Made by a program: the position numbers and the translations under genes. From positions 23,726 to 87,725 of IMG/VR virus record IMGVR_UViG_3300011187_000003: DNA of 64,000 nt. The stretch is one strand, 5' to 3'. This stretch comes from a virus. The first letter of the stretch is position 1. Each line of letters begins with the position of its first letter. The notes beneath the pieces were generated by a model. The model made no database searches and had not been told where the DNA came from. It saw nothing but the letters and a program-made list of their open reading frames with translations. Below, piece after piece: positions 8,599 through 16,735 of this stretch.

Positions 8599-9182
8599 GC
8601 ATAACTAAGAATTTTTTTCAGTTTTTTCTTAATCTTTTTCATTCTCTTCCCAATTGCCTGATGTGTGATGCCTAGCCTTTTGCCAATCTCTTCATATGTG
8701 CATTGTTCATAGTAATAACATTCTAACACGAACAACTGTTCACTGTCAAGCTTATCCTTTAGGAAATCAACTACACTATTATTAAGAGCAGTGGCCTCTG
8801 TATCCTTATCTGATTCCACCTCTAATGTTTTATCATCCTCATACTCATAGTTCAAACTCAGACAATCATCAATAGCATCATTGCCTCTCTCTATGTAGTT
8901 AATCTTCCTAGATTCTAAAACATGCTTTAAATATGTATTAAATCTTGTTGACCTATTAGGATTATAATTATTGACACCAACTTCAATAGTCTTTAACATT
9001 AAATGTTGTAGTAGGTCATCATCTAAACCTCTCCTTGTTGTAGCAACCTGCTTGATAGTACCTATATTATTACTGATTATCTTATGCAACTCATCTCCAT
9101 CACCTGCTTTGGCCTTCTCCCAATTAACCTCCTTTTTTTCACTGTCAAATCTGTAATTGGACAAAGAGAAAACTTTACTCAT
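8595..9182 (-). CDS. sigma-70-like factor (early)
   Basis: 195-residue protein with sigma-type regions 2 and 4 only. Region 2 reads GLDDDLLQHLMLKTIEVGVN, then NYNPNRSTRFNTYL, close to the classical DL-Q-G ... FDP--G-RFSTY core-binding pattern. Region 4 near the C-terminus has a helix-turn-helix in CTYEEIGKRLGITHQAIGKR followed by a lysine-rich tail. It is the first gene leftward from the repressor-controlled divergent promoter, so it may redirect RNA polymerase at induction. A second sigma-like gene lies at 39792-40364. Confidence 0.75.
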   Translation of the reverse strand: MSKVFSLSNYRFDSEKKEVNWEKAKAGDGDELHKIISNNIGTIKQVATTRRGLDDDLLQHLMLKTIEVGVNNYNPNRSTRFNTYLKHVLESRKINYIERGNDAIDDCLSLNYEYEDDKTLEVESDKDTEATALNNSVVDFLKDKLDSEQLFVLECYYYEQCTYEEIGKRLGITHQAIGKRMKKIKKKLKKILSYA

Positions 9183-9215
9183 TTATTTTTTGCCCCCTCT
9201 TTTGATGCTATAATT

Positions 9216-9244
9216 ATGATACCACATTTGACACAGTTTGTCAA
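9216..9244 (-). promoter_or_regulatory. leftward promoter with overlapping operator
   Basis: Minus strand TTGACA (9244-9239), 17-bp spacer, TATCAT (9221-9216). The -35 is one arm of a 17-bp inverted repeat, TTGACA CAGTT TGTCAA, at 9228-9244, a natural operator for the neighbouring XRE repressor. Confidence 0.7.
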
Positions 9245-9289
9245 GTAATATTATAAATCTAATTTATTTCCATTTTTTTCAAACAATAC

Positions 9290-9318
9290 TTGACAATTTT
9301 TATAAGTTATACTATAAT
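9290..9318 (+). promoter_or_regulatory. repressor promoter
   Basis: TTGACA (9290-9295), 17-bp spacer, TATAAT (9313-9318), a perfect consensus promoter reading into the repressor gene; the leader to the ATG is about 65 nt. Confidence 0.75.
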
Positions 9319-9390
9319 ATAGTTAAGTTGAATGAATCATCACAACACTTCAACAAAGTTCTACAAAGTTTTAAAAGGAGATGATTAACA

Positions 9391-9795
9391 ATGGCTATCC
9401 AAGAGAAGGTAGACCAAAGAAAATTAAATAAAGAGGAATTTGCCAAGCTAGTAGGTGAAAAGATTAAGTACTACAGAAATGAAAGTGGATTAACACTAAG
9501 AGGAATTGCTAGAAGAACTGAGTATACTGCAGGATATATAGGATTATTAGAAAAAGGTGAGGCAGTACCTAACAGTTATGTATTAGTCCAGCTAGCAGAT
9601 GTAATGGGTATTCCTATTAATTACCTCTTAGGACAGGATGATATCAACCATGAAAAAAATAAGCTCCAAGACCCTGTATTAACTAATCCTAAAAATGAAG
9701 AGTATATTAATGTTATGAAGTACTTAATCTCTAAAGGAATTTCTCCTGAAAAAATCAAGCAAGCCATTGAGTTTGTAGAGGGAATGAATAACTAA
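9391..9795 (+). CDS. XRE-family (Cro/CI-like) transcriptional repressor
   Basis: 134-residue regulator with an N-terminal helix-turn-helix over residues 14-70 (LTLRGIARRTEYTAGYIGLL, then EKGEAVPNSYVLVQLADVM), followed by a short helical C-terminal tail and no peptidase domain. It is the only plus-strand gene among minus-strand genes and is divergent from the sigma-like gene, the arrangement of a lysogeny switch. The ribosome binding site is AAAAGGAGATGATT. Lack of a LexA-type peptidase domain means induction is not by self-cleavage. Confidence 0.85.
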   Translation: MAIQEKVDQRKLNKEEFAKLVGEKIKYYRNESGLTLRGIARRTEYTAGYIGLLEKGEAVPNSYVLVQLADVMGIPINYLLGQDDINHEKNKLQDPVLTNPKNEEYINVMKYLISKGISPEKIKQAIEFVEGMNN

Positions 9796-9850
9796 TGAAT
9801 GTTAGTGGAGTAAAAAGAACAATGATGAATAAAAAGCCACCTGATTGATA

Positions 9851-9889
9851 AAGGGATATACTCTATTATGAGTATACCCCTTATTTTTT
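9851..9889. terminator. bidirectional terminator between convergent genes
   Basis: AAGGGATATACTC (9851-9863) pairs with GAGTATACCCCTT (9870-9882) with one mismatch; a T-run follows on the plus strand at 9884-9890. It separates the repressor and recJ genes, which converge. Confidence 0.8.
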
Positions 9890-11469
9890 TATAAAACTCT
9901 TTTTATGTAAACCTGAAGGTTTTTGTATCCATTCCATTCATTGATTCCTAGAGTACCAATAATTCCACAATTAAGCTGATGAAATTTATCTGACATTCCA
10001 AAACCTATAGCATCAATACCATCTATACTTGCTGATAAATGCTCTCCTCTGCTTCCTACTAACTCTTTACTACCTATTTCTCCAGTGATTTCAAACTTTG
10101 GAGTAGGATTACCTCTACCAGTAGGATTAAATACTTTTAAGTCATTAATTAAACTTAAGTTAATATCATCAGTTTCAATCTCCATATCAGCTTGCACCTT
10201 TTTGTAGCTTATATCTTTAGTATAATCAAGCATGTATTCTTTAAAGTCATCAATATTATCTTGCCTAATGGATAGGCCACAAGCGAACTTATGCCCTCCA
10301 AAGTTTTCTAAGTATGTATCAGCTGTTTTAAGTGATTCATATATGTTTAATGGTCTTACTGAACGACCACTACCTTTACAATTACCATCCTCATCAGGCT
10401 CACCAATCACAATAACAGGTAGATTTAATTTTTCCTTGATATCTCCTGCTACTAGTCCAACTACACCAGCTGGAATGTCCTCTTGAACGATTATAATATT
10501 ATCATGTTCATTTGTTTTCTTAAGCGCACTCTTAAGCGCTCTCTTAGATATCTCTTTCCTTCTCTCATTAATATTTCTAAGCTCTCTTGCAGTAGAACTA
10601 ACATCTAGCTGGCCTGATAAATACTCAAAACCTTTTTGATTCTCACTCAATCTACCTTGAGCATTAATCAGTGGAGCTATTTGGTAACCAATCTTACCTG
10701 CAGTTATATCTCCTATCTTTTTATTCTGTACATTAGCCAGCTCTCTAAGTGGCTCCATAGGATTACTGTTAAATTTCTTTAGCCCTTCAGCAACTATAGC
10801 TCTGTTGTCGTCTCTTAGAGGCACCACATCAGCCACTGTAGCAAATGCTACAAGGTCTAATACCTCATAAAACTCTTCCTTGAGCAGGTGCCTTGCAACC
10901 ATCCATGCTATACCTGCACCACAGTACTCAGTAAACTCTAAGTCACCACTCTCTACCTTTAAATCAACAAACTCAGTACCAATTGATTCTTCAGCTTCAT
11001 GGTGGTCTATTACTATCACATCAATACCTTCTTCTTTTAATTGTTTTATGTATTCCCAATCACTAATACCACAGTCAACTGTGATAACTAAATCTTTACC
11101 TTGTTCTAATATGTAATCAACTACCCTCTGAGAAAGGCCATAACCATCCTTAAACCTACTGCTAATCATACCCTCTACATTATCTGCCCCTAACTTTTCA
11201 AGCATCTTATAGAGGATTGTCGCACCTGATGTACCATCTACATCATAATCACCATAGACAAGAATCTGGCTTTGGTATTCTAGATGCTGAGAAATTATCG
11301 CCTCTATTCTATCAATATTTGGTATATTATTAGTGTCCTGTAGGTTATCTATGCTAGGGTGAAGAAAATTTCTAAGCTCAGAATAAGAAGAAGCAAGCCC
11401 TCTTTTTTCTAAGAGCTTACTTATTATTTCATCAAACCCAAAATCATCTAAGACTTCTTGTTCTTTCAT
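9889..11469 (-). CDS. recJ: RecJ-like single-strand DNA 5'-3' exonuclease
   Basis: 526-residue DHH/DHHA1 phosphoesterase. DHH-family metal ligands are visible: YGDYDVDGTSG near residue 80, VITVDCGIS near 133, IVIDHHE near 155. The DHHA1 nucleic-acid-binding region includes GSGRSVRPLNIY and ENFGGHKFACGLSI, and a RecJ OB-like end closes the protein. RecJ acts in recombination and end processing. Length is close to bacterial RecJ, so the gene seems intact. It is uncommon, though known, for a phage to carry full recJ; it sits beside the integrase-like gene. Confidence 0.88.
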   Translation of the reverse strand: MKEQEVLDDFGFDEIISKLLEKRGLASSYSELRNFLHPSIDNLQDTNNIPNIDRIEAIISQHLEYQSQILVYGDYDVDGTSGATILYKMLEKLGADNVEGMISSRFKDGYGLSQRVVDYILEQGKDLVITVDCGISDWEYIKQLKEEGIDVIVIDHHEAEESIGTEFVDLKVESGDLEFTEYCGAGIAWMVARHLLKEEFYEVLDLVAFATVADVVPLRDDNRAIVAEGLKKFNSNPMEPLRELANVQNKKIGDITAGKIGYQIAPLINAQGRLSENQKGFEYLSGQLDVSSTARELRNINERRKEISKRALKSALKKTNEHDNIIIVQEDIPAGVVGLVAGDIKEKLNLPVIVIGEPDEDGNCKGSGRSVRPLNIYESLKTADTYLENFGGHKFACGLSIRQDNIDDFKEYMLDYTKDISYKKVQADMEIETDDINLSLINDLKVFNPTGRGNPTPKFEITGEIGSKELVGSRGEHLSASIDGIDAIGFGMSDKFHQLNCGIIGTLGINEWNGYKNLQVYIKRVL

Positions 11470-11521
11470 TTTACTAATACCATCCCTTCCTTATTTGCAA
11501 AAATCCAATATTTGAAAATAA

Positions 11522-11782
11522 CTAAATAATCAAAGCGTTTTCTACTCTCTCCATATCTTCACCTAAAATGGTAACAATACTCATTGTCTTATTGTTCATT
11601 GTAAAAATTAATGAACCAATACCACTCTTAAAACATAGATAGCCATCAGTAAACCTATTTAACTTTATAGTTTTATATTTATCATGGAGAAGATAGGCCA
11701 GCTGGTCAGTAGATATATCTCTGTCATCCAGCCTATCCTCAGCATGGTCAGTTAACTTAACATGAATATCATTAATCTGCAT
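11522..11782 (-). CDS. small HAxxRxxxR protein (DUF4258 / RelE-fold-like)
   Basis: 86-residue protein with LTDHAEDRLDDRDI near the N-terminus and two hydrophobic strands later (GSLIFTMNNKTMSIVTIL). This H-A-x-x-R ... strand pattern resembles DUF4258 and BrnT-type toxin-fold proteins. A second protein of the same plan is encoded at 21900-22175. No antitoxin-like partner is evident next to it. The family assignment is tentative. Confidence 0.5.
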   Translation of the reverse strand: MQINDIHVKLTDHAEDRLDDRDISTDQLAYLLHDKYKTIKLNRFTDGYLCFKSGIGSLIFTMNNKTMSIVTILGEDMERVENALII

Positions 11783-11797
11783 TGCGATTACCTCCTT

Positions 11798-12685
11798 CTA
11801 AAAACTTAACGAATTAACCTGCTTCTTCTTCTTCTTACTATCAACATGAGTATAAATCTGTGTAGTAGCAAGGTCAGAATGTCCTAGTATCTCCTGTAAA
11901 GCCTTGATATCTTTAGTCTTTTTATAGAACAGAGTACTGAAAGTATGTCTAAGCTTATGTGGGGTAATTCTCTTATTAATATTAGCTTGATTAACATAAG
12001 CTTTAACCAGCCTCTGTACAGTCCTCTTACTCACAGCATTTCCCCTATTAGACAAGAATACAGGCTCTTTATCTTTCTTGTAGCAGGTACCTCTTTCATT
12101 ATTAATGTAATCAACCAAGTATTCCTTAGCCTTATCATGTAGTGGGACAACTCTGTCCTTATTGCCCTTACCTTTTTCAACATCAATAACACCATTACTA
12201 AAGTCTATGTTATCAAGGTCTAAACTACATACCTCACTTACTCTCAATCCTGAGAAGGTCATTAAATAAACAATGGCTTTGTTCCTCTTAGGAGACCTGC
12301 TGTCATCACCATCAACAGCCTTAAAGAATTGCTTAAGCTCATGCTCATCCATATACACTGGCTTCTTATTGCTTCTCTCTTTAACTTTTTCTAAACCTGT
12401 AGCTGGAGAAGTTAGAATTTTGTCCTTATCTTCAAGGTAGCTGTAGTATTTTTTAATAGAGTACATCTTCCTGTTTCTTGTGGATGATGCATTGTTTTGA
12501 TTAACATAATTTAAAAACTCATTAATCTCCTTTGCAGAATAGCTCTCGTATTCTGCATCACTGCTGTTATGAAAGTTTATAAACTGCTTAATATCATTAG
12601 AATAATTCTCTGCAGTCAACTCACTATGTCCCCTCTCAGTAATAAGATAATCTTTGAAATTCTGAATAGTCTTAGAAAATTTCAT
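11798..12685 (-). CDS. tyrosine recombinase, Xer/integrase type
   Basis: 295-residue recombinase with an N-terminal SAM-like core-binding domain and a catalytic domain with the full set R (SGLRVSEV, near 150), K (KGKGNKDRVVPL), HxxR (HKLRHTF), H (GHSDLATTQ) and Tyr (IYTH, near 277). Length and motifs match XerC/XerD more than large phage integrases that have an arm-binding domain. It could integrate the phage into the chromosome or resolve dimers of an extrachromosomal prophage. Promoter at 12718-12746. No attachment site could be identified from this sequence alone. Confidence 0.85.
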   Translation of the reverse strand: MKFSKTIQNFKDYLITERGHSELTAENYSNDIKQFINFHNSSDAEYESYSAKEINEFLNYVNQNNASSTRNRKMYSIKKYYSYLEDKDKILTSPATGLEKVKERSNKKPVYMDEHELKQFFKAVDGDDSRSPKRNKAIVYLMTFSGLRVSEVCSLDLDNIDFSNGVIDVEKGKGNKDRVVPLHDKAKEYLVDYINNERGTCYKKDKEPVFLSNRGNAVSKRTVQRLVKAYVNQANINKRITPHKLRHTFSTLFYKKTKDIKALQEILGHSDLATTQIYTHVDSKKKKKQVNSLSF

Positions 12686-12717
12686 TGTTTATTACCTCCT
12701 CTTCATTTGTTAAGTTT

Positions 12718-12746
12718 ATTATACCATCCATAATATTACTTGTCAA
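12718..12746 (-). promoter_or_regulatory. recombinase promoter
   Basis: Minus strand TTGACA (12746-12741), 17-bp spacer, TATAAT (12723-12718), a perfect consensus promoter, about 35 bp before the recombinase start. Confidence 0.75.
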
Positions 12747-12763
12747 GGATTTTTTATAATAAT

Positions 12764-13291
12764 TTACATTTGTAATACATTAGAAAAATATTTCAGCTGT
12801 TCTTTAATTTCCTGAGATTGTCTATCAAATAATTTATAGGGTTTTAGTACACCAACAATCTTACCATCATCAATGATTGTTAGTACCTCACTGTTCTCTT
12901 TGTATCCAAATTCCTTGTTCTCAAATATCTTAAGATAGTTACTATTAATACAACCAAACCTATTACCTGCAATAAATAATGGATTACCCTTAAAGGATAT
13001 TTCAGTAACAGTAGCTGAGTTATCACTGCTTGCAGGTGTACCAAGCGTTTCTGCAGTAGGATTATATTCATTCTCCTCTGCATCATACTTAATAGCATCA
13101 CCTATCTGTAGAGTAGGAGCCTCAGCTCTTTTTTTATACCCACTCCATTTGTTAATGAATGTCTTATATCCTTCTAAGTCTAGCTTAAGCATCAGGATTA
13201 AGTCACTCACTAAGAACTCATCATCAGCAGGGCGTTCAATCCACAGCCTGCCAGTCTTATTAAAAGCTTGTGCAATCTTTTTGTGCTTCAT
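12764..13291 (-). CDS. hypothetical protein
   Basis: 175-residue protein from the ATG at 13291, which follows GGAGGGAAAAAA; an upstream in-frame start at 13321 lies in the promoter region and was rejected. No recognised domain. It seems mixed alpha/beta, with a C-terminal segment VLTIIDDGKIVGVLKPYKL. First gene behind the promoter at 13313-13341. Confidence 0.7.
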   Translation of the reverse strand: MKHKKIAQAFNKTGRLWIERPADDEFLVSDLILMLKLDLEGYKTFINKWSGYKKRAEAPTLQIGDAIKYDAEENEYNPTAETLGTPASSDNSATVTEISFKGNPLFIAGNRFGCINSNYLKIFENKEFGYKENSEVLTIIDDGKIVGVLKPYKLFDRQSQEIKEQLKYFSNVLQM

Positions 13292-13312
13292 TTTTTTCCC
13301 TCCTCTACTATT

Positions 13313-13341
13313 ATTATACACATCTAAGCTAATTTTTTAAA
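13313..13341 (-). promoter_or_regulatory. class II promoter
   Basis: Minus strand TTTAAA (13341-13336), 17-bp spacer, TATAAT (13318-13313) with extended -10 TGTG, followed by AATAGTAGAGGAGG. The transcript would have an extremely short leader. Confidence 0.65.
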
Positions 13342-13712
13342 CCAATAATTGAATTAAATTTTATTTTTTCTTTGAGATAGTTAATCATCTTATCATCAGG
13401 GTAGTTTTTATCATAATATTCCAGCATATTCTCTACCTCACCAGCTGTTACTTGAGCTAAGAATTGATTAGCCCTCTGCTTAAATTGCTCTACTTCAAAA
13501 TCATTATGTTCTTTGTCACCCTGAAATTTAAACTTCTTTTCACATAGATTAAACCTCCAATAAAATAGAAGTGTATCAATTGCATCATAAAAGCTAACAG
13601 TATTGATATTGGTACCCTCATCTGCATAGACTTCTTCAAGGCTAAAGTCAGTTCTTTTTACCTGTGGAGAGTTTTTAAATCTTATAAGCTTACTTCTCCA
13701 TCTACTTTGCAT
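13329..13712 (-). CDS. hypothetical protein
   Basis: 127-residue helical, charged protein. Its ATG overlaps the stop of the upstream 59-residue gene by one base (TAATG-type coupling), so the two are translationally linked. No motif recognised. Confidence 0.65.
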   Translation of the reverse strand: MQSRWRSKLIRFKNSPQVKRTDFSLEEVYADEGTNINTVSFYDAIDTLLFYWRFNLCEKKFKFQGDKEHNDFEVEQFKQRANQFLAQVTAGEVENMLEYYDKNYPDDKMINYLKEKIKFNSIIGLKN

Positions 13713-13891
13713 TATTTATCATCCCCTTCTATAGTTAAGTTATAGTCAACTTCATCCCTAATACCTTCTATTTCAGTAATCTCCCCATCTCTCTCCTCAA
13801 CTTCCTTGGTATCAATGTCACCTAATTCAAAAGATGCTGTCACCTCTGCATCATAACCACCATTATCATTTTTGGTTAACTTAATATCCAT
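13712..13891 (-). CDS. 59-residue acidic protein
   Basis: Short gene with AAAGGAGATAATAATA before ATG 13891, ending at TAA 13712, coupled to the next gene. Sequence is beta-rich and very acidic (DIDTKEVEERDGEITEIEG). Function unknown; acidic mini-proteins of this size are sometimes DNA mimics, but nothing specific supports that here. Confidence 0.6.
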   Translation of the reverse strand: MDIKLTKNDNGGYDAEVTASFELGDIDTKEVEERDGEITEIEGIRDEVDYNLTIEGDDK

Positions 13892-13906
13892 TATTATTAT
13901 CTCCTT

Positions 13907-14242
13907 TTATTTATCATACTCATTTAATCCTAAGCTAACATCCTCCAGTTTTTGAAGCAGGCCAAAATACTCTTTTGTGTCAAGTTCTTTATTATTGAAT
14001 TGTTCAGTAGCACAATTACCTATAGTTTCAAATGCATTATAAACACTCATTTCAGCAAATATATCTTTAATCTGCCCCTTATCATCTTCATAAAACTCAC
14101 AGGCCAGACTCCACCCTTCCTCAATTATGCTCTTAGCCTCAGCATAAGATATATCATACTTTTGTGCATATTCTTTAGCCTTACCCTTTCTTATCTCTTT
14201 AAAGGTAGCCTCTAACTCTTTAACTTTATTAGGTTTCTTCAT
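13907..14242 (-). CDS. hypothetical helical protein
   Basis: 111-residue protein, helix-rich, with a lysine-rich N-terminus (KKPNKVKELEATFKEIRKGK). Preceded by an ATAGGAGGAG-like site. Part of the run of minus-strand accessory genes. No family recognised. Confidence 0.65.
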   Translation of the reverse strand: MKKPNKVKELEATFKEIRKGKAKEYAQKYDISYAEAKSIIEEGWSLACEFYEDDKGQIKDIFAEMSVYNAFETIGNCATEQFNNKELDTKEYFGLLQKLEDVSLGLNEYDK

Positions 14243-14267
14243 TATATCTCCTCCTATAATATATTTT

Positions 14268-14561
14268 TTATTCCATATACCTATCTAGTCCATCTATCTT
14301 AATTATAGCTTGCCAGCTGACATACCATTCATAGAGTTCCTTCTCATTACTGACTAAATACTGGCCTTCAGTGGAACCAACATCAAGCAGGTCATAGCTT
14401 CTACCTATCTTCCCATAGAATAAGCTTCCCACCTTATCTACCTTATGGTAGATATGGTCATAAAACTCATCTCTGTCTAGGTCTTTTGGTAGCTGGTCAC
14501 CTAATGTATCATCCAAAAACTCTGCCCCATCATTGTAATATTTCATGTTAACTTCCTTCAT
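14268..14561 (-). CDS. hypothetical acidic protein
   Basis: 97-residue protein with GAGGAGGTAATAA before the ATG. Rich in D, Y and W; no motif recognised. Its start overlaps the stop region of the upstream regulator gene, so the two are probably co-translated. Confidence 0.65.
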   Translation of the reverse strand: MKEVNMKYYNDGAEFLDDTLGDQLPKDLDRDEFYDHIYHKVDKVGSLFYGKIGRSYDLLDVGSTEGQYLVSNEKELYEWYVSWQAIIKIDGLDRYME

Positions 14562-14962
14562 TATTTATTACCTCCTCTAGTTAGTCCCATAATTGAACGC
14601 CTAACTCTAATAGCTTGCTCAGTCCTCTCTAGTAAATCAGCTATCTTCTTGTCCTCAACTCCTTGATTATATAGAAACTCAAGTAATCTCATATCCTTGC
14701 TAGTCCAAATAAACATGTTCCTACTATCAGTAAACTTACTATCAGCATCAAACTTAATAGCATAACCTGTCGTATTACTGAAGATTACTGTTAAGTCATC
14801 AACTGTTTTTAAATCCTCTAAATACCTAAACACAGTTCTCCTGCAAACACCTAAGTATTCAGCTATCTCCTCAGCAGTCAGTGCAAGGTTGTTATTGATA
14901 TAATCTATCATCCTTAACAACCTTACAAACTTTTTCTCTAAGCGTTTATCCTTCATAGCCAT
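14561..14962 (-). CDS. HTH_11/DeoR-type DNA-binding regulator
   Basis: 133-residue protein with a clear winged-helix N-terminus (LALTAEEIAEYLGVCRRTVF then RYLEDLK, residues 28-54), typical of HTH_11 domains in DeoR-type and BirA-type regulators. The second half has another helix-turn-helix-like stretch (VEDKKIADLLERTEQAIRVR). Two DNA-binding segments in a short protein suit a phage regulator; a candidate to bind one of the repeated promoter elements described here, which is inference. Confidence 0.7.
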   Translation of the reverse strand: MAMKDKRLEKKFVRLLRMIDYINNNLALTAEEIAEYLGVCRRTVFRYLEDLKTVDDLTVIFSNTTGYAIKFDADSKFTDSRNMFIWTSKDMRLLEFLYNQGVEDKKIADLLERTEQAIRVRRSIMGLTRGGNK

Positions 14963-15344
14963 ACACAGTCTTGTAGCTTACCCCCTCTTCAATATCTTTT
15001 AAGCAATCACCATCTGATTTATATATTTGACCTATTGAGTGATATTGGTGTTTGTCCTTGCTAGATTGCATATAGATTGTCCAAAAACGACCTGTATATT
15101 GCCCCTTAACTTCAGACTCTAATACATAACTTTTTTCATCTTCACCCCAATTGATGAGCTTGTACACCTTGCCATCAATAGTTTTTGTGTTATCATATCC
15201 CCCCATATAGAAGTCAGGGTCATCAATGATATCTACCTCTGCTATCACATACTTAGGCTGTTCACCTTCAAAATGGAAGTCCCTCTTGTAATCACTAATG
15301 TCAGCATCCTTAACATAATCAAACAGGTTATCAAATAATTTCAT
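14946..15344 (-). CDS. hypothetical acidic protein
   Basis: 132-residue protein, beta-rich and acidic, with DFYMGGYDNTKTIDGKVYKL and repeated aromatic strands. It overlaps the start of the regulator gene by 17 bp. No family recognised. Confidence 0.65.
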   Translation of the reverse strand: MKLFDNLFDYVKDADISDYKRDFHFEGEQPKYVIAEVDIIDDPDFYMGGYDNTKTIDGKVYKLINWGEDEKSYVLESEVKGQYTGRFWTIYMQSSKDKHQYHSIGQIYKSDGDCLKDIEEGVSYKTVYGYEG

Positions 15345-15396
15345 TTTATTACCTCCTAAGTTTTTTTGGTCACTCTGCTTTTAGACTGTTGCTGTT

Positions 15397-15882
15397 TTAG
15401 ATATGGAGAATATTCTTTCTGAGCAAGAAGTTAACTGCACCTCTTACACTATCAAAGTCAACTTCTTTTTTCTTTTCTCCATTTACATACTTATTATAAT
15501 ACACTTTGTCACTACCTACAATTTTTACCTCAAGTACTTTGTCATGCCCCCTGTTGTCATTATACTCAAACCTATACTGCTTATTGTTCATCAGCTCCTC
15601 CATTATTTGTTTTGCTTTAATCTTTTGATACTGACTCTTATAGTCACTGAGCTGTCCATACTCCATATGAGTAGTGAAGTCCCTCATCTTATCTATGTCA
15701 TCATCATCCCACATCCTGTTGCCACCATCAGTCCACTTAGGCTCAGGAACTAGCCTGCCCATACCAACCTCTTTACCTTTTCTACTTAATACATCCCATT
15801 TATGAACAGTCAGTTTAGTAACACCTACAAGCTCTGCTGTTTCATTTATAGTATAATACCTTCTACCATCTATTACTTTCAT
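15397..15882 (-). CDS. MerR/excisionase-like DNA-binding protein
   Basis: 161-residue protein whose N-terminus is a MerR-type winged helix: YTINETAELVGVTKLTVHKW, followed by GNRMWDDDDIDKMRDF, the wing plus second-helix pattern of MerR and Xis proteins. The C-terminal part is unrecognised. It may regulate transcription or act as a recombination directionality factor with the recombinase at 11798-12685; neither is shown. Its promoter is at 15914-15942. Confidence 0.7.
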   Translation of the reverse strand: MKVIDGRRYYTINETAELVGVTKLTVHKWDVLSRKGKEVGMGRLVPEPKWTDGGNRMWDDDDIDKMRDFTTHMEYGQLSDYKSQYQKIKAKQIMEELMNNKQYRFEYNDNRGHDKVLEVKIVGSDKVYYNKYVNGEKKKEVDFDSVRGAVNFLLRKNILHI

Positions 15883-15913
15883 TATTTATTACCTCCCTTT
15901 CATTCTACTTGTT

Positions 15914-15942
15914 ATAATAACATATCCAGTATAATATGTCAA
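15914..15942 (-). promoter_or_regulatory. class I early promoter
   Basis: Minus strand TTGACA (15942-15937), 17-bp spacer, TATTAT (15919-15914). Downstream element AAGTAGAATG is a weak version of the TAGTGAAG box. Confidence 0.6.
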
Positions 15943-15985
15943 CCTTTAATTTGGATTAATTACCTCTGTTATTAGAGTGTTGCTG

Positions 15986-16618
15986 TTAAGCAAAATCAAG
16001 GTTATTAAATAGCTTTTGTGCTTGCTCCATTGATATCATATCACCAGCATGCTCCATTAGGCCATTGCTTTCAAACTCATTGCCATAAAAACCAAAGCAG
16101 GAGTCAATTAACTCCTTTTCTGTATGTCCACAATGCTCACAGGCCTCTTTTTTAAAGAGTTCAAACCCATATACTTTACCCTGAAGGTAATTGTTATAAG
16201 TTTTAACTTCTCCTTTTAACATTTTTCTAGTAAGCTCCAAAGTATCCTCTGTTATTTCATCTGTCATAAACCATTCTTTAATATCTTCATAAGTAGCATA
16301 GATAAACCCAATCTCTCCTGAATCCCACTCAGCATGATGTGCTCTGCCTACAAATGATTTAGTATCCATTGCTAGCTGGGAATGGTCATAGAGGTATAGA
16401 GGCAGAATAACAGCTTTCTCAGGCTCTTCTACCTGATGTTCTATTTCCCCTTGCCAACTACCTTCTTTACCTGTAGCCTGTGCATCCCCTAAGTCATATC
16501 TTTTATGCTCACACACCATTGTTCCTAAGTTATCCCACTCTCTAGGGGTTTTAGCATGCTCATCATTATATATCTCCAGCATTAAATCCTCTGTCTTTGC
16601 TTTATATACTTTTCTCAT
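15986..16618 (-). CDS. conserved phage protein with LPLYLYDHS and WDSGEIGFIY motifs
   Basis: 210-residue protein. The segments ILPLYLYDHSQLAMDTKSF and WDSGEIGFIYATYEDI match a family I recall as widespread in Firmicutes phages and mobile elements, without an established function. A C-terminal ACEHCGHTEKE segment holds a C-x2-C pair. It has a distinctive promoter flanked by two CTGATATCAG palindromes (16677-16723), so expression is probably controlled by a dedicated repressor or activator. Confidence 0.65.
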   Translation of the reverse strand: MRKVYKAKTEDLMLEIYNDEHAKTPREWDNLGTMVCEHKRYDLGDAQATGKEGSWQGEIEHQVEEPEKAVILPLYLYDHSQLAMDTKSFVGRAHHAEWDSGEIGFIYATYEDIKEWFMTDEITEDTLELTRKMLKGEVKTYNNYLQGKVYGFELFKKEACEHCGHTEKELIDSCFGFYGNEFESNGLMEHAGDMISMEQAQKLFNNLDFA

Positions 16619-16676
16619 TATTTATAACCTCCTCAAGGTTTTTAATTCCAGTAACTGCTTTCACCTGACAACAAAG

Positions 16677-16723
16677 CTGATATCAGGTACATTATATCAT
16701 ATAAATTTTGCATCTGATATCAG
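16677..16723 (-). promoter_or_regulatory. promoter flanked by two CTGATATCAG operators
   Basis: The 10-bp palindrome CTGATATCAG occurs at 16677-16686 and 16714-16723. Between them the minus strand has a TATAAT -10 (16696-16691) but no good -35; the upstream palindrome lies at the -35 position, the other at the start of the transcript. Confidence 0.6.
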
Positions 16724-16735
16724 CCCCTCTCTGTT

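Noticed and set aside
11798-12763. Phage attachment site next to the recombinase
   Set aside because: No clear core with flanking arm repeats could be recognised; without the host junction it cannot be called.
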